Shown in pieces: positions 1 to 8,558 of a stretch of 64,000 nt of DNA. This DNA comes from Mesobacillus jeotgali (GTDB lineage Bacteria > Bacillota > Bacilli > Bacillales > Cytobacillaceae), in assembly GCF_900166585.1 (NCBI RefSeq), contig NZ_FVZC01000009.1, forward strand, positions 62,001-126,000. Reading direction: 5' to 3'. Position 1 is the first letter of the stretch; every line of letters starts with the position of its first letter. The translations under genes were made by a program, and so were the position numbers. The notes beneath the pieces were generated by a model. The model was not told the DNA's origin and did not search any database. It saw only the letters and a program-made list of their open reading frames with translations.

Positions 1-755
1 ATGGGAAATTTAATTGCACAAATGCGAAAGTAATAGAAACACTTCAGCATGCATTGAAGCATAGCTGTAAAAAGATAGATATATTCTTCATGGTTGGTAT
101 CCCTCATCAGGATTATCAAAGTGCTCTCGAAAATGTCAATTTTTGCGAAGAGATCCATAATGCCTGCCATGGGGATAAACGATTATCCTATTTTGTCGCT
201 CCGCTTGCGCCGTTCCTGGACCCGGCAAGCCCAGCTTTTGAAAATCCTGAAAAATATGGCTATAAAAGGTTCTGCCACACAATCGAAGATCATAGAAAGG
301 CAATCACACAGCCATCATGGAAATATATGCTCAGCTTCGAAACAGATTACATGACCAGGGATGAAATCGTTAAGTCCACCTATGAATCTGCAAAGAACCT
401 GAATGCTTTTAAACTGAAGCATGAGCTTGTAGATAAGAAGACTCATGACGAAGTGAATGAGAAGATTGCCAGATCGCTTGAATATATTGAAAAAATCGAC
501 CAGATCATCGCGTTGCCCGATGAAGAGAAGAGTCGCCAACTGGCATTGCTCAGCAAGGAGATGGAGGAGGTCAATAAATACAGTATATGCGGAAAGCATG
601 AGCTCAAATGGGAAGTGAAAAAGCACTATGCAAATATATTCTCGCTGACCGCGATAGGTATTGAATTATTGGCTGAAGATATATGGATCAATGTCAAACA
701 GCGTTTCAATGCTTATAATAAACGAATTTCAGAAGCCTCAAAAAGCAGAACATAA
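1..755 (+). CDS. Radical SAM protein, C-terminal part (5' truncated by window edge)
   Basis: The reading frame is open to the left edge (first full codon at base 3), so this is the end of a larger gene. The visible text, including a KIDIFFMVGIPHQ stretch followed by an alanine/glutamate-rich helical tail, resembles the C-terminal half of B12-binding-domain radical SAM proteins, where such a strand closes the TIM-barrel. The CxxxCxxC cluster motif would lie upstream, outside the window, so the assignment is by resemblance only. The gene ends just before a strong terminator and is not linked to the next gene. The substrate is unknown. Confidence 0.55.
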   Translation, partial: GKFNCTNAKVIETLQHALKHSCKKIDIFFMVGIPHQDYQSALENVNFCEEIHNACHGDKRLSYFVAPLAPFLDPASPAFENPEKYGYKRFCHTIEDHRKAITQPSWKYMLSFETDYMTRDEIVKSTYESAKNLNAFKLKHELVDKKTHDEVNEKIARSLEYIEKIDQIIALPDEEKSRQLALLSKEMEEVNKYSICGKHELKWEVKKHYANIFSLTAIGIELLAEDIWINVKQRFNAYNKRISEASKSRT

Positions 756-766
756 ACATTTGAGTC

Positions 767-796
767 AAAACCATCAGGAAATCCTGATGGTTTTTT
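767..796 (+). terminator. Rho-independent terminator after the radical SAM gene
   Basis: Perfect stem AACCATCAGG/CCTGATGGTT with a four-base loop and a run of six T. Confidence 0.9.
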
Positions 797-941
797 GTAT
801 GCAGTTTTCTTGAAAGTCACATGGGTTGGTAATGGAAGCTTTCAAATAAATGTTTAATCCAGCCGTAAATGTGAAAAATGTAAAAAGACACTAACACACA
901 CTTATATGAAAACTAGCAAATCGGACGGAGGAAAATCATCT

Positions 942-1889
942 ATGATAGAATTTTTAAAAAGAGGAAACAAGTCTTCTGGGATTGCAGCACTTGGGAATAC
1001 GTTCCTTGCAATAATCAAGGGAATTGCGGCAGTTATTAGCGGAAGCGGTACAATGCTGGCGACGACACTTCATTCGGTTGCTGATGCGCTGAATCAATTC
1101 TTTGTATTCATTGGCAGTGCGATTTCGGAAAAGGAAGCCACCAAACGATTCCCGACAGGGTTCGGAAGGGTTGTTAATTTATTCGTCCTTGTTGCCGTCA
1201 TTATCATTTCGATCATGGCATACGAAACAGTCATCAAAGGATGGGAGCTGATCCAGCATCCAAAAGCCTCGTCAAATATGTGGCTGAATATCTTGATCAT
1301 GACAGTTGCGGTGCTAGTCGATGGCGGCATACTGGTCAAGGCTATGAAAGAGATTGCACATGAAACCAGAAGCAAAGCAGCAGGCTTCGGAATCGTGCCT
1401 AATGCATTTAAAAATGTCAGTCTTGCATCACCCCCGACCAGGCTGGTTTTCTATGAAGATTTGATTGCGACCTTTGGGGCACTCTTAGCATTAGTTTCGA
1501 TTGTGATGGCCCATGTAACGGGTTTTTATTTGCTCGATGGGATTGGAACCTTGCTAATTGGCATCCTGCTGATTGGAATTGCATTGAAAATCGGCTATGA
1601 AAACACGGTTGGCCTGATTGGAGTCGCGGCACCTAAGGTTGTGGAAGACCGGATTGCAGACCTAATCCTGTCTGATCCAGATGTAATTGATATAAATACA
1701 TTAAGGATTGTCCAGGAGGGCAGGCAGTACCATGTTGAAAGCTATATAGAGCTCCGTAAAGGGCTGACATTGGCAGATGCTGATGACATTAAGTTCAGGG
1801 TCACGGATAAGGTACTGACAGATCCAGACGTAGACGACGTGGTCATGGGAATCATCGAAGCTGATGACGTCCAGACATGGAAAGTTTAA
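942..1889 (+). CDS. Cation diffusion facilitator (CDF) metal efflux protein
   Basis: Predicted 315-residue inner-membrane metal/proton antiporter. The N-terminal half has several hydrophobic helices. HSVAD (H44, D48) in helix 2 matches the CDF metal site, and a cytoplasmic C-terminal domain ends with DPDVDDVVMGIIE. The second metal-site helix reads YEDLIATFG, with Glu-Asp where most CDF proteins have HxxxD; this recalls the SLC30A9-like branch, so the metal (Zn, Mn or Fe) cannot be named. I chose the ATG at 942 because GGAGG lies ten bases upstream; an in-frame ATG at 906 has no ribosome-binding site. The gene stands alone between terminators. Confidence 0.85.
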   Translation: MIEFLKRGNKSSGIAALGNTFLAIIKGIAAVISGSGTMLATTLHSVADALNQFFVFIGSAISEKEATKRFPTGFGRVVNLFVLVAVIIISIMAYETVIKGWELIQHPKASSNMWLNILIMTVAVLVDGGILVKAMKEIAHETRSKAAGFGIVPNAFKNVSLASPPTRLVFYEDLIATFGALLALVSIVMAHVTGFYLLDGIGTLLIGILLIGIALKIGYENTVGLIGVAAPKVVEDRIADLILSDPDVIDINTLRIVQEGRQYHVESYIELRKGLTLADADDIKFRVTDKVLTDPDVDDVVMGIIEADDVQTWKV

Positions 1890-1900
1890 TTAAATGAAAA

Positions 1901-1942
1901 AACAAAACCCAGGCAGATTAGCTCTGCCTGGGTTTTGTTTTT
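1901..1942. terminator. Bidirectional terminator between convergent genes
   Basis: Long stem AACAAAACCCAGGCAGA paired with its complement. A-rich on the left and T-rich on the right, so it can serve both the CDF gene and the convergent CBS-domain gene. Confidence 0.9.
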
Positions 1943-1944
1943 GC

Positions 1945-3294
1945 TTATGAAACTACTTCGGTTTTATTTATAAAAAAACTCTCAGCTGCCTTCTCTTGTT
2001 CTGGTTGTTTTGTCACTTCGATATATTTGATGTGATGCTCTTCCATCTCAATGATTTTGAAATGGTACGTTCCGAAGCTGACCACATCACCCTGTTTAAC
2101 TTCGTAGTTTTCGGTGAGCATCCAGCCGCCTATGGTATCAACGTCCTCATCATTAATATCCAGCGCAAGGAGGTCATTTACCTCACTGACAAGCAGCTTC
2201 GCATCAATCAGATAATGGCTGTCTTTGATTTTACGAATCATCGGTACTTCATCCATATCGAATTCATCACGAATTTCCCCAACAATTTCTTCAAGAATAT
2301 CTTCGACTGTCACCAATCCTGAAGTACCTCCATATTCATCCATCAAAATCGCCATGTGTATGCGTTCTTTTTGCATCTTGACCAGCAAATCGTGGATTGG
2401 GACGCTGTCGATGACCCGGATGATGGGGCGAATATATGAATCTATCGCTTTTTTATTCTTACCCTGATCATGGATCAGATCAGTCATCACCTCTTTGATA
2501 TTGACGAGTCCAACAATATGGTCCTTATCGCCATCAATGACAGGATAGCGGGTGAATTTCTCTTCCTTGACAATCTGGAGGAAAGTCTCCAGAGAATCTT
2601 CCAATGACAGCGAAATGATTTCAGTACGGGGCACCATGATTTCCTTGGCGATCCGGTTGTCGAATTCGAAGATTTTATTTACATACTTAAACTCTGACTG
2701 GTTGATTTCACCACTTTTAAAGCTTTCAGAAAGAATGATGCGAAGTTCTTCTTCAGAATGAGCCAATTCATTTTCAGAGGCAGGCTTTAGTCCGAAAAGC
2801 CCAACAGCAAGGCGGGCAGATCCATTTAACAGCCAGATGAATGGATACATGATCTTGTAAAACAGGATCAACGGTCCAGCTGTATTCAAGGAAACCCATT
2901 CAGCTTTTTGGATTGCCAATGTCTTAGGAGCCAATTCGCCGACTACGACATGAAGAAATGTGATCGTCGCAAAGGCTATCCCAACAGACAGGATATGGCC
3001 CAAAGATTCTGAGACATCCAGACTGATGAACAGCGGTTTCAGCAATCCGGCAATTGCCGGTTCTCCAAGCCAGCCGATAGCAAGCGCAGTAATCGTGATT
3101 CCCAGTTGGCAGGCTGAAAGATACTCATCCAGATTGGAAATCACTCTTTTTGCCAGTATAGCCTTTTTGCTGCCTTCTTCTATTAATTGATCGATTCTGG
3201 AACTTCTCACTTTAACAATCGCAAATTCTGAAACGACAAAAAATGCCGTTAAAGCAATTAAAATGGCTATCCAAACCAAGTTAAATATGTCCAA
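1945..3294 (-). CDS. CNNM/CorC-type membrane protein (DUF21 + two CBS + CorC_HlyC)
   Basis: A 449-residue protein of the 'hemolysin family', now linked to Mg2+ efflux/homeostasis (B. subtilis MpfA/YhdP, YhdT, YqhB). The DUF21 membrane domain spans about residues 1-190 with an N-terminal helix and three more hydrophobic segments. A CBS pair covers about 210-335 (KEIMVPRTEI, DEYGGTSGLVTVEDILEEIVGEI), and the transporter-associated domain about 350-430. Start is TTG at 3294 with AAGGGA upstream, just after a GC hairpin. It is probably transcribed from the extended -10 promoter near 3540, through a roughly 240-nt leader. Which B. subtilis paralogue it matches is not decidable here. Confidence 0.88.
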   Translation of the reverse strand: MDIFNLVWIAILIALTAFFVVSEFAIVKVRSSRIDQLIEEGSKKAILAKRVISNLDEYLSACQLGITITALAIGWLGEPAIAGLLKPLFISLDVSESLGHILSVGIAFATITFLHVVVGELAPKTLAIQKAEWVSLNTAGPLILFYKIMYPFIWLLNGSARLAVGLFGLKPASENELAHSEEELRIILSESFKSGEINQSEFKYVNKIFEFDNRIAKEIMVPRTEIISLSLEDSLETFLQIVKEEKFTRYPVIDGDKDHIVGLVNIKEVMTDLIHDQGKNKKAIDSYIRPIIRVIDSVPIHDLLVKMQKERIHMAILMDEYGGTSGLVTVEDILEEIVGEIRDEFDMDEVPMIRKIKDSHYLIDAKLLVSEVNDLLALDINDEDVDTIGGWMLTENYEVKQGDVVSFGTYHFKIIEMEEHHIKYIEVTKQPEQEKAAESFFINKTEVVS

Positions 3295-3361
3295 ATAAGT
3301 TCCCTTAGCCCGCGGAATAGCGGGTAAGGAGTCACCTCCCAGTAAACTGTAAATTAAACTT

Positions 3362-3508
3362 TTATTTTTTATTGCTATTTATATAAATTTGTACAAGAAT
3401 ATGCAACGGGCCATTTCCGTGCGGCTGGATCAGCCAGGGCCCACCTCCTGTTATGCTGTTCCGTCCGCTCAGCTGCTGTTACATTCTTGATACGATAGTT
3501 TGCCCCAT
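3362..3508 (-). pseudogene. Small ORF interrupted by one in-frame TAA (leader of the CBS-domain gene)
   Basis: Starting at ATG 3508 (or 3511), directly behind a GAGGTGG ribosome-binding site, the frame reads MGQTIVSRM, then TAA, then stays open for 38 more codons with protein-like composition (QQLSGRNSITGGGPWLIQ, then PHGNGPLHILVQ) before a second stop. Either it is a small gene broken by a point mutation, or the intact part is a nine-residue leader peptide and the rest is structured RNA: the same stretch also folds (TATGAT/ATCGTA, GGCTG/CAGCC, GGGCC/GGCCC). I do not recognise the protein. It is probably co-transcribed with the CBS-domain gene. Confidence 0.45.
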
Positions 3509-3539
3509 CATACCACCTCAGCTTTATCATTTAAATTTA

Positions 3540-3556
3540 ATTATACCATATCCAGA
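3540..3556 (-). promoter_or_regulatory. Extended -10 SigA-type promoter
   Basis: On the minus strand TGG-TATAAT (3540-3548) is a perfect extended -10; the -35 is poor. It would drive the small interrupted ORF and the CBS-domain gene. Confidence 0.55.
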
Positions 3557-3788
3557 AAAGTTCCGGGGAAGATAAAAAATGTGGTTATAACAATGTATGA
3601 AATGGACATATAAAGTATGAAGTTTATGTTCAATTATATTGGAAAATTCAGATTTTACCAAATTAACTGCTTAATTGGTTTCAGAAAAATTTCCCAATGG
3701 GAAATATACCCTTTTTATAATTAATTTTACAATAATGATTTGAAACTTATTTTAATATTCAGTAAGATTGATGAAAGGGAGGGTGGAC

Positions 3789-4883
3789 ATGATTAATCTT
3801 TTATCCAGTTTGGAAAGTAAATTGCATAATTACGAGAAAACCAATGAGAAGATATGGGTGGAGCCATCCATGGATTTTATTTGCAAAAGAACACCAGATG
3901 GTCTTATTAAGTATGTTACACCGACCGTTCAATCTATGCTCGGTTATGCCCCGGATGAAATAATTGGAAAACTGTACACTTTATTTGTCCATGCAGAAGA
4001 TTATAAAAGGATAGCCGAAATCGCCATGCCTCATGGGGAAGAAGTATGCTGTCTTACGTACCGCATAAAGCGTAAAGATGGGGTATATATCTGGGTGAAC
4101 TCTCAGATCTCAGTTTCACGCCATCCTGAGAGTGATGAGCCGCTGGAGTTTATTTCGGTCACAACAGACGTTTCGGCAAAAATTAAAGCCGAGCATTTCA
4201 TCCTGGAATATGAAAAATTAAATGTTGTGGGCCAGCTTGCAGCAGGAATCGCCCATGAAATCAAAAATCCTTTAACGAGCCTTAAGGGATTCATTCAGCT
4301 AATGAAGGCCGGACAGGAATTGAACCACGGCTATTTATCAATTATGGAAGAAGAAATCAAACGAATAGAATCTGTCTCGAAGGAGCTTATGCTGATGGCG
4401 AAGCCCCACAAATCCGACTTTAAATCCTATGACATAAATGATTTGGTCGATCATGCCATAACCCTCCTGATGGCCGAAGCAGCCAAGAAGTGTATTGAAA
4501 TTACCAGGCGTTCTACACTGGAGGATGGGATGTTTCTTTGTGATGGAAACAAAATCAAGCAGGTACTGGTCAATTTGCTTATGAACGCGGTTGATGCAAT
4601 GGAATTGCCGGGTGAAGTAACAGTCGTGATTTCAAAATCAGGGGATGAGTTGACCATTGTAGTTGCTGACACAGGTAAAGGAATCCCGCAGGAGGACCTT
4701 GATAAAATCGGCAAACCATTTTTCACGACGAAAGAAAATGGGAATGGCCTGGGACTGATGATATGCTATAAAATTATTGAAGAGCATAATGGCAAGATTA
4801 ATGTAAAATCGAGTTCAAAGGGGACGACCTTCACAATCAAGCTTCCGGTCCAACGAGTTGCCTGCCAACGCTTATTAAAGTAA
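3789..4883 (+). CDS. PAS-domain sensor histidine kinase, sporulation-kinase type
   Basis: A 364-residue soluble kinase with no membrane segment. A PAS domain spans about 20-130 (WVEPSMDFICKRTPDG ... ISVTTDVS). The HisKA H-box GIAHEIKNPLTSLKGF has its phospho-accepting His near residue 155. The ATPase domain shows N-box NLLMNAVDAM, G1 DTGKGIP and G2 GNGLGLMI. The layout resembles the phosphorelay kinases KinA/KinE that feed Spo0F, an inference from architecture. No response regulator gene is adjacent, typical of orphan sporulation kinases. I chose ATG 3789 because GGGAGGGTGG precedes it. Confidence 0.82.
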   Translation: MINLLSSLESKLHNYEKTNEKIWVEPSMDFICKRTPDGLIKYVTPTVQSMLGYAPDEIIGKLYTLFVHAEDYKRIAEIAMPHGEEVCCLTYRIKRKDGVYIWVNSQISVSRHPESDEPLEFISVTTDVSAKIKAEHFILEYEKLNVVGQLAAGIAHEIKNPLTSLKGFIQLMKAGQELNHGYLSIMEEEIKRIESVSKELMLMAKPHKSDFKSYDINDLVDHAITLLMAEAAKKCIEITRRSTLEDGMFLCDGNKIKQVLVNLLMNAVDAMELPGEVTVVISKSGDELTIVVADTGKGIPQEDLDKIGKPFFTTKENGNGLGLMICYKIIEEHNGKINVKSSSKGTTFTIKLPVQRVACQRLLK

Positions 4884-4975
4884 AGAAAAGGTGTGGATGA
4901 ATGGTTGGTAAAAAGCAACCTGGCCGCAGCAACCAGGTCCATGCAAACTTTATAGCTCTGAAAATTAAAGGATTA

Positions 4976-5533
4976 TCAAAGAGCAAATGCTCTGATATTC
5001 CACTCTCTTGCAAGAAGTCCGTATACAATTAGATCGTGAAAGTTCCCATTCAGGTATTCTCCATCTCGTATAATTCCTTCCTGACGAAAACCAAGCTTGA
5101 CAGGTATCGCTTTGCTTTTTTGATTGTCCTTCCCGCACCTTATTTCAAGTCTGTTCAGTCCATGTCCGTAAAAAGCATGGTTTATAACAGCCTTTACGGT
5201 CCTCAGCGTAATGCCCCTTCCTTGCCATTTTTCCCCTATATAGTAGCCAATGCTTGCCTGTGAGTTAGTCCAGTCGATAGCATGAAGGCTGATGCTTCCA
5301 GCGAGAACTCCTCTAAAGCGTATTCCAAAGTGAAAACTGCTGCCTTCTTGAGAATTCTTCTCCCACATTTGTATCACAGAAAAAATTTGTTGCGGCGACT
5401 GAATCCCATCAACCCATGGAAGCCATTTTCGCAGATAGCTTCGGTTTAAATTCAATAACCAGAACAGTTCCTCGGCTTCGCGTGTTCCAAATAAATTAAT
5501 GCTGAGTTCCGGATCTATTCTTAAATAATTCAT
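4976..5533 (-). CDS. GNAT acetyltransferase, RimJ/RimL type
   Basis: A 185-residue N-acetyltransferase of the ribosomal-protein-Ser/Ala acetyltransferase group (compare B. subtilis YdaF). The acetyl-CoA motif is GYYIGEKWQGRGIT near residue 95, followed by NRLEIRCGKDNQKSKAIPVKLGFRQEG, the usual motif B region. Start ATG 5533 has AAGGAGG eight bases upstream. It is a single gene convergent with the upstream kinase and divergent from the symporter. The acceptor substrate is unknown. Confidence 0.85.
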   Translation of the reverse strand: MNYLRIDPELSINLFGTREAEELFWLLNLNRSYLRKWLPWVDGIQSPQQIFSVIQMWEKNSQEGSSFHFGIRFRGVLAGSISLHAIDWTNSQASIGYYIGEKWQGRGITLRTVKAVINHAFYGHGLNRLEIRCGKDNQKSKAIPVKLGFRQEGIIRDGEYLNGNFHDLIVYGLLAREWNIRAFAL

Positions 5534-5662
5534 ATAAACCTCCTTACTCCCATTTTTATATGGAAATTCTGGCCAATTAATGTGTCGTGGTTTAAACGAA
5601 AAGCAGAGGGGGAATAAATCTTTACATTCTTTTTTATACTTTTTTAAACTGGGAGGAAAATT

Positions 5663-6931
5663 ATGAAACTGACGACTAAAATACTGATAGGCCTTGGACT
5701 GGGTGCCATGACAGGGCTTATTCTTAACATTTTTTCACCTGAATTGTTCACTGTTTTAGATAAATTCCTATTTACGCCGCTAGGCAAGATATTCATTAAT
5801 TTAATCAGCATGCTTGTTGTGCCGATTGTTTTGTTTTCAATCATTCTTGGTACAGCAGGGCTCGGAGATCCAAAAAAGCTCGGCCGGATAGGCTTTAAAA
5901 CCGTAAGCTACTTTTTAACGACAACAGCAGTTGCCATAATAATAGGCCTTGCTCTCGCCTTCATGATAAAGCCAGGGCTGATGGGCCAGTTTGACACGAG
6001 CGGAGCAGAATACAAGGCTGAAAAAGCACCGCCAGTAAGTGAGACCTTCTTAAATCTTATTCCGGCAAATCCATTTGAAGCACTGACAACTGGCAATATG
6101 CTTCAAGTAATTGTTTTTGCTTTGTTCATCGGGATAGCCCTGACGGCCCTTGGTGAAAAGACAAAAGGGATATTGAATCTTGTTGAACAAGGTAATGACA
6201 TCATGATGTATTTAGTTGGACTTGTGATGAAGTTTGCTCCATTCGGAACATTTGGTTTGATTGCAACTGCAATAGGCAGCCAGGGATTCGACGCAATTAA
6301 AGCGATGGGAGTATATATGCTGGTTGTGGTTCTTGCATTAATAATTCATGCTGTGTTGACGTATGGATCGACTGTATACTTCCTGGGGAAGATGAATCCT
6401 TTCAAGTTTTTCAAAGGTTTCGCTCCTGCTATGGGGGTTGCATTCAGTACTTCCAGCAGTAACGCGACTCTTCCTGTCTCAATGGAAACGGCCCAGAAGA
6501 ATCTTCGCGTTCCTGAGCCTGTAAGCAGCTTTGTCCAGCCTCTTGGCGCAACGATCAATATGGACGGAACCGCAATCATGCAGGGGGTAGCTACAATCTT
6601 TATTGCCCAGGTTTATGGTGTTGATCTTACATTGACAGAGCTGATGACGGTCGTCTTAACGGCTGTATTGGCAAGTATCGGTACAGCAGGTGTGCCGGGC
6701 GTAGGTTTGATCATGCTGGCAATGGTTCTCCAGTCTGTCGGTCTTCCTGTTGAAGGTATCGGCTTGATCCTGGGAATTGACCGTCTTCTTGATATGGCGC
6801 GAACCGCTGTCAATATCACAGGCGATGCAGCATGTGCAGTCATTGTCGCTGAAACGGAAAAGAAACATGTTGTTCAAACAAAGAAAAGAAGAATCACAAA
6901 TACAGAGGACAATCGTACACTTGAATATTAA
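5663..6931 (+). CDS. Dicarboxylate/amino acid:cation symporter (DAACS)
   Basis: A 422-residue secondary transporter of the GltP/GltT/DctA family, importing glutamate, aspartate, C4-dicarboxylates or a related amino acid with Na+ or H+. Landmarks are the serine-rich hairpin AFSTSSSNATLPVSME (about 250-270), the unwound helix motif NMDGTAIMQG (near 300) and the last helix DMARTAVNITGDAACA, which carries the Arg/Asp/Asn substrate residues. About eight hydrophobic segments plus two re-entrant loops are visible. GGGAGGAAAATT precedes ATG 5663. It is monocistronic, with a strong terminator. Substrate identity is not settled. Confidence 0.88.
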   Translation: MKLTTKILIGLGLGAMTGLILNIFSPELFTVLDKFLFTPLGKIFINLISMLVVPIVLFSIILGTAGLGDPKKLGRIGFKTVSYFLTTTAVAIIIGLALAFMIKPGLMGQFDTSGAEYKAEKAPPVSETFLNLIPANPFEALTTGNMLQVIVFALFIGIALTALGEKTKGILNLVEQGNDIMMYLVGLVMKFAPFGTFGLIATAIGSQGFDAIKAMGVYMLVVVLALIIHAVLTYGSTVYFLGKMNPFKFFKGFAPAMGVAFSTSSSNATLPVSMETAQKNLRVPEPVSSFVQPLGATINMDGTAIMQGVATIFIAQVYGVDLTLTELMTVVLTAVLASIGTAGVPGVGLIMLAMVLQSVGLPVEGIGLILGIDRLLDMARTAVNITGDAACAVIVAETEKKHVVQTKKRRITNTEDNRTLEY

Positions 6932-6940
6932 AAATGACAC

Positions 6941-6971
6941 AAGACCCTGCCGGCACCGGCAGGGTCTTTTT
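6941..6971. terminator. Bidirectional terminator
   Basis: Stem AAGACCCTGCCGG/CCGGCAGGGTCTT with T run, between the convergent symporter and kinase genes. Confidence 0.9.
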
Positions 6972-6978
6972 ATTATTT

Positions 6979-8109
6979 TTAGTTCTCCATCCTTATTAAT
7001 GGCAAAAGCATGATGAATGAAGTTTTATCTGGCTCTGATGAGCAGGCAAGAATGCCTTTGTGCTTTTCAATTATTTCCCGGCAGACAAATAAACCGAGGC
7101 CTGTTCCAAGCGTTTTCGTTGTGACGAAGGGCTCGAAAATCGTCTTAAGCAAATGGTCAGGTATGACCGGGCCATTATTGGAGATTTCGATTTTTATATG
7201 GGTATCATTTACGAAGAAACCCTTAATCTCAATTTTAGGATCATCACGGTACTGACTCAAAACATCGATTGCATTAAAGATTATATTGATTAGGACTTGT
7301 CTGATTTCATCAGCATAGCCATACAATTCCATATCGTCGGCTACTTCCTTAATGATCTGGACCTTGGTGTCGAGAATGCTGGGGTACAAGAAATTCAATA
7401 CTTCTTCAATCATTTTATTCAATGAGAAAATGGTTTTTTCTTTTCCAATGAGTTCTTTTTTAGATAAAAGCAAAAATTGGGAAATACGAAAATTCAGTTG
7501 TTCCAGCTCGCTTGATATGATATCAAGATACTTCATATCCTCGTGTTCAGATCTCAGCAGCTGGATGAATCCCTGGATTGAAGTCAATGGGTTGCGGAAT
7601 TCATGAATGAAGCTTGATGTCATCTGGCCAAGCAACGTGAGCCTGTCCTTGTGAGTCGAATCTATGAATTGGTTTTTCTCCTCAATGATCTTGTTCTTTT
7701 GTTCGTTGTAATAGGATACTGCGTAATACAGGAAAGTATCAAAACAGTAATTGATGCGGTTGATGGCCTCTTGCATCTCATCCCATTCCATATTGAGTTT
7801 ATAAAGGTGCTTGTAGAGTACAGAACGGCCTGAATTGACATTGTAGACAAAATCTCCGATATTGATATCAGCGCGTACCCTTTCTTCGCCTACCATAAAA
7901 GCAAGCTTTTGAAGGTGTTCCTCCAACTCATCATTTGTCTTTGAAAAAACAGAGAGAATAATTTCGTACATTTTCTCAGCGTTCTTACTTATTTTCTCTT
8001 TATATGGATCATCTTCTGAGACGATAATATTGACAGTCCAGTCAGCAATGAGCGGTTCTCTTTCACTAGTCAGGAAGCTAAGCAATCGGTTATCCGTAAT
8101 TGGCAGCAT
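6979..8109 (-). CDS. Soluble histidine kinase with globin-like/RsbRD-type sensor region
   Basis: 376 residues, no membrane helix. Residues 1-140 form an all-helical sensor region without clear motifs, resembling the globin-fold sensor of some B. anthracis sporulation kinases (RsbRD_N-like); this is an inference. The catalytic half is clear: H-box SSFIHEFRNPLTSIQGFIQLL with His169, N-box NIIFNAIDVL, G2 GTGLGLFVCREIIEKH. The H-box is of the sporulation-kinase type, so phosphorylation of Spo0F is the likeliest job. Spo0A boxes lie upstream at 8172-8180 and 8275-8281. It is a lone gene without a partner regulator. Confidence 0.8.
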   Translation of the reverse strand: MLPITDNRLLSFLTSEREPLIADWTVNIIVSEDDPYKEKISKNAEKMYEIILSVFSKTNDELEEHLQKLAFMVGEERVRADINIGDFVYNVNSGRSVLYKHLYKLNMEWDEMQEAINRINYCFDTFLYYAVSYYNEQKNKIIEEKNQFIDSTHKDRLTLLGQMTSSFIHEFRNPLTSIQGFIQLLRSEHEDMKYLDIISSELEQLNFRISQFLLLSKKELIGKEKTIFSLNKMIEEVLNFLYPSILDTKVQIIKEVADDMELYGYADEIRQVLINIIFNAIDVLSQYRDDPKIEIKGFFVNDTHIKIEISNNGPVIPDHLLKTIFEPFVTTKTLGTGLGLFVCREIIEKHKGILACSSEPDKTSFIMLLPLIRMEN

Positions 8110-8171
8110 TTCATTAAGTCCCCCAGTTTTTCTTTTCGGTATTAAAGATTCTAGGTAAAGTTCAAAAACCC

Positions 8172-8180
8172 TTTGTCGAA
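8172..8180 (+). promoter_or_regulatory. Spo0A box (TTTGTCGAA)
   Basis: Exact match to the 0A-box core TGTCGAA. A near match (TGCGTCGAA) lies at 8202-8210. Located in the kinase/thiT divergent region, about 65 bp upstream of the kinase start. Confidence 0.55.
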
Positions 8181-8274
8181 TAATGAGAACATCCGAGGAA
8201 ATGCGTCGAATAGAAAAAAACGTGACAAAAGACCGATATTTTTAGCAACTATGGAAGAGATTTGTCTATTCTAA

Positions 8275-8281
8275 TTCGACA
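8275..8281 (-). promoter_or_regulatory. Second Spo0A box, opposite orientation
   Basis: TTCGACA, the reverse complement of TGTCGAA. It falls between plausible -35 (TTGTCT, 8262) and -10 (TACTAT, 8284) elements reading toward thiT, so it could act on either divergent gene. Confidence 0.45.
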
Positions 8282-8349
8282 TGTACTATATTTTAGACTT
8301 GTGATAAAATATAAGAAGTAGTATATTCATAGTGTAGAAATTAAATAAT

Positions 8350-8442
8350 AACCACAAGGGGAGCTGCCATTTGCAGCTGAGAGTGAGCGCCCGAGTTCTT
8401 ACCCTTTGAACCTGTTAGTTAATGCTAGCGAAGGAATGTGGA
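8350..8442 (+). promoter_or_regulatory. TPP (thiamine pyrophosphate) riboswitch
   Basis: Contains the THI-box landmarks in order: AAGGGGAGCT, GCTGAGAGTGAGCGC, ACCCTTTGAACCTG, GTTAGTTAATGCTAGCG and AAGGAATGTGG, closing the P1 stem with CCACA. It senses TPP and here controls thiT by transcription termination, because a terminator follows within ten bases. Confidence 0.97.
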
Positions 8443-8451
8443 TGCGATAGG

Positions 8452-8496
8452 AAAGCAATCTGGGAATCCTATAGATCCCCCTGATTGCTTTTTTTG
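8452..8496 (+). terminator. TPP riboswitch expression-platform terminator
   Basis: Stem AAAGCAATC ... GATTGCTTT followed by seven T, between the aptamer and thiT. Confidence 0.88.
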
Positions 8497-8558
8497 TTTC
8501 TGAAGCAGAAAAGGCGTGTTGAAAACGGACCTCATTCTGAAAAGAAGGAGGAACAAAA

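Noticed and set aside
3295..3548. M-box Mg2+ or yybP-ykoY Mn2+ riboswitch upstream of the CBS-domain gene
   Set aside because: Conserved landmarks of neither class are present; only generic hairpins and a split small ORF are seen.
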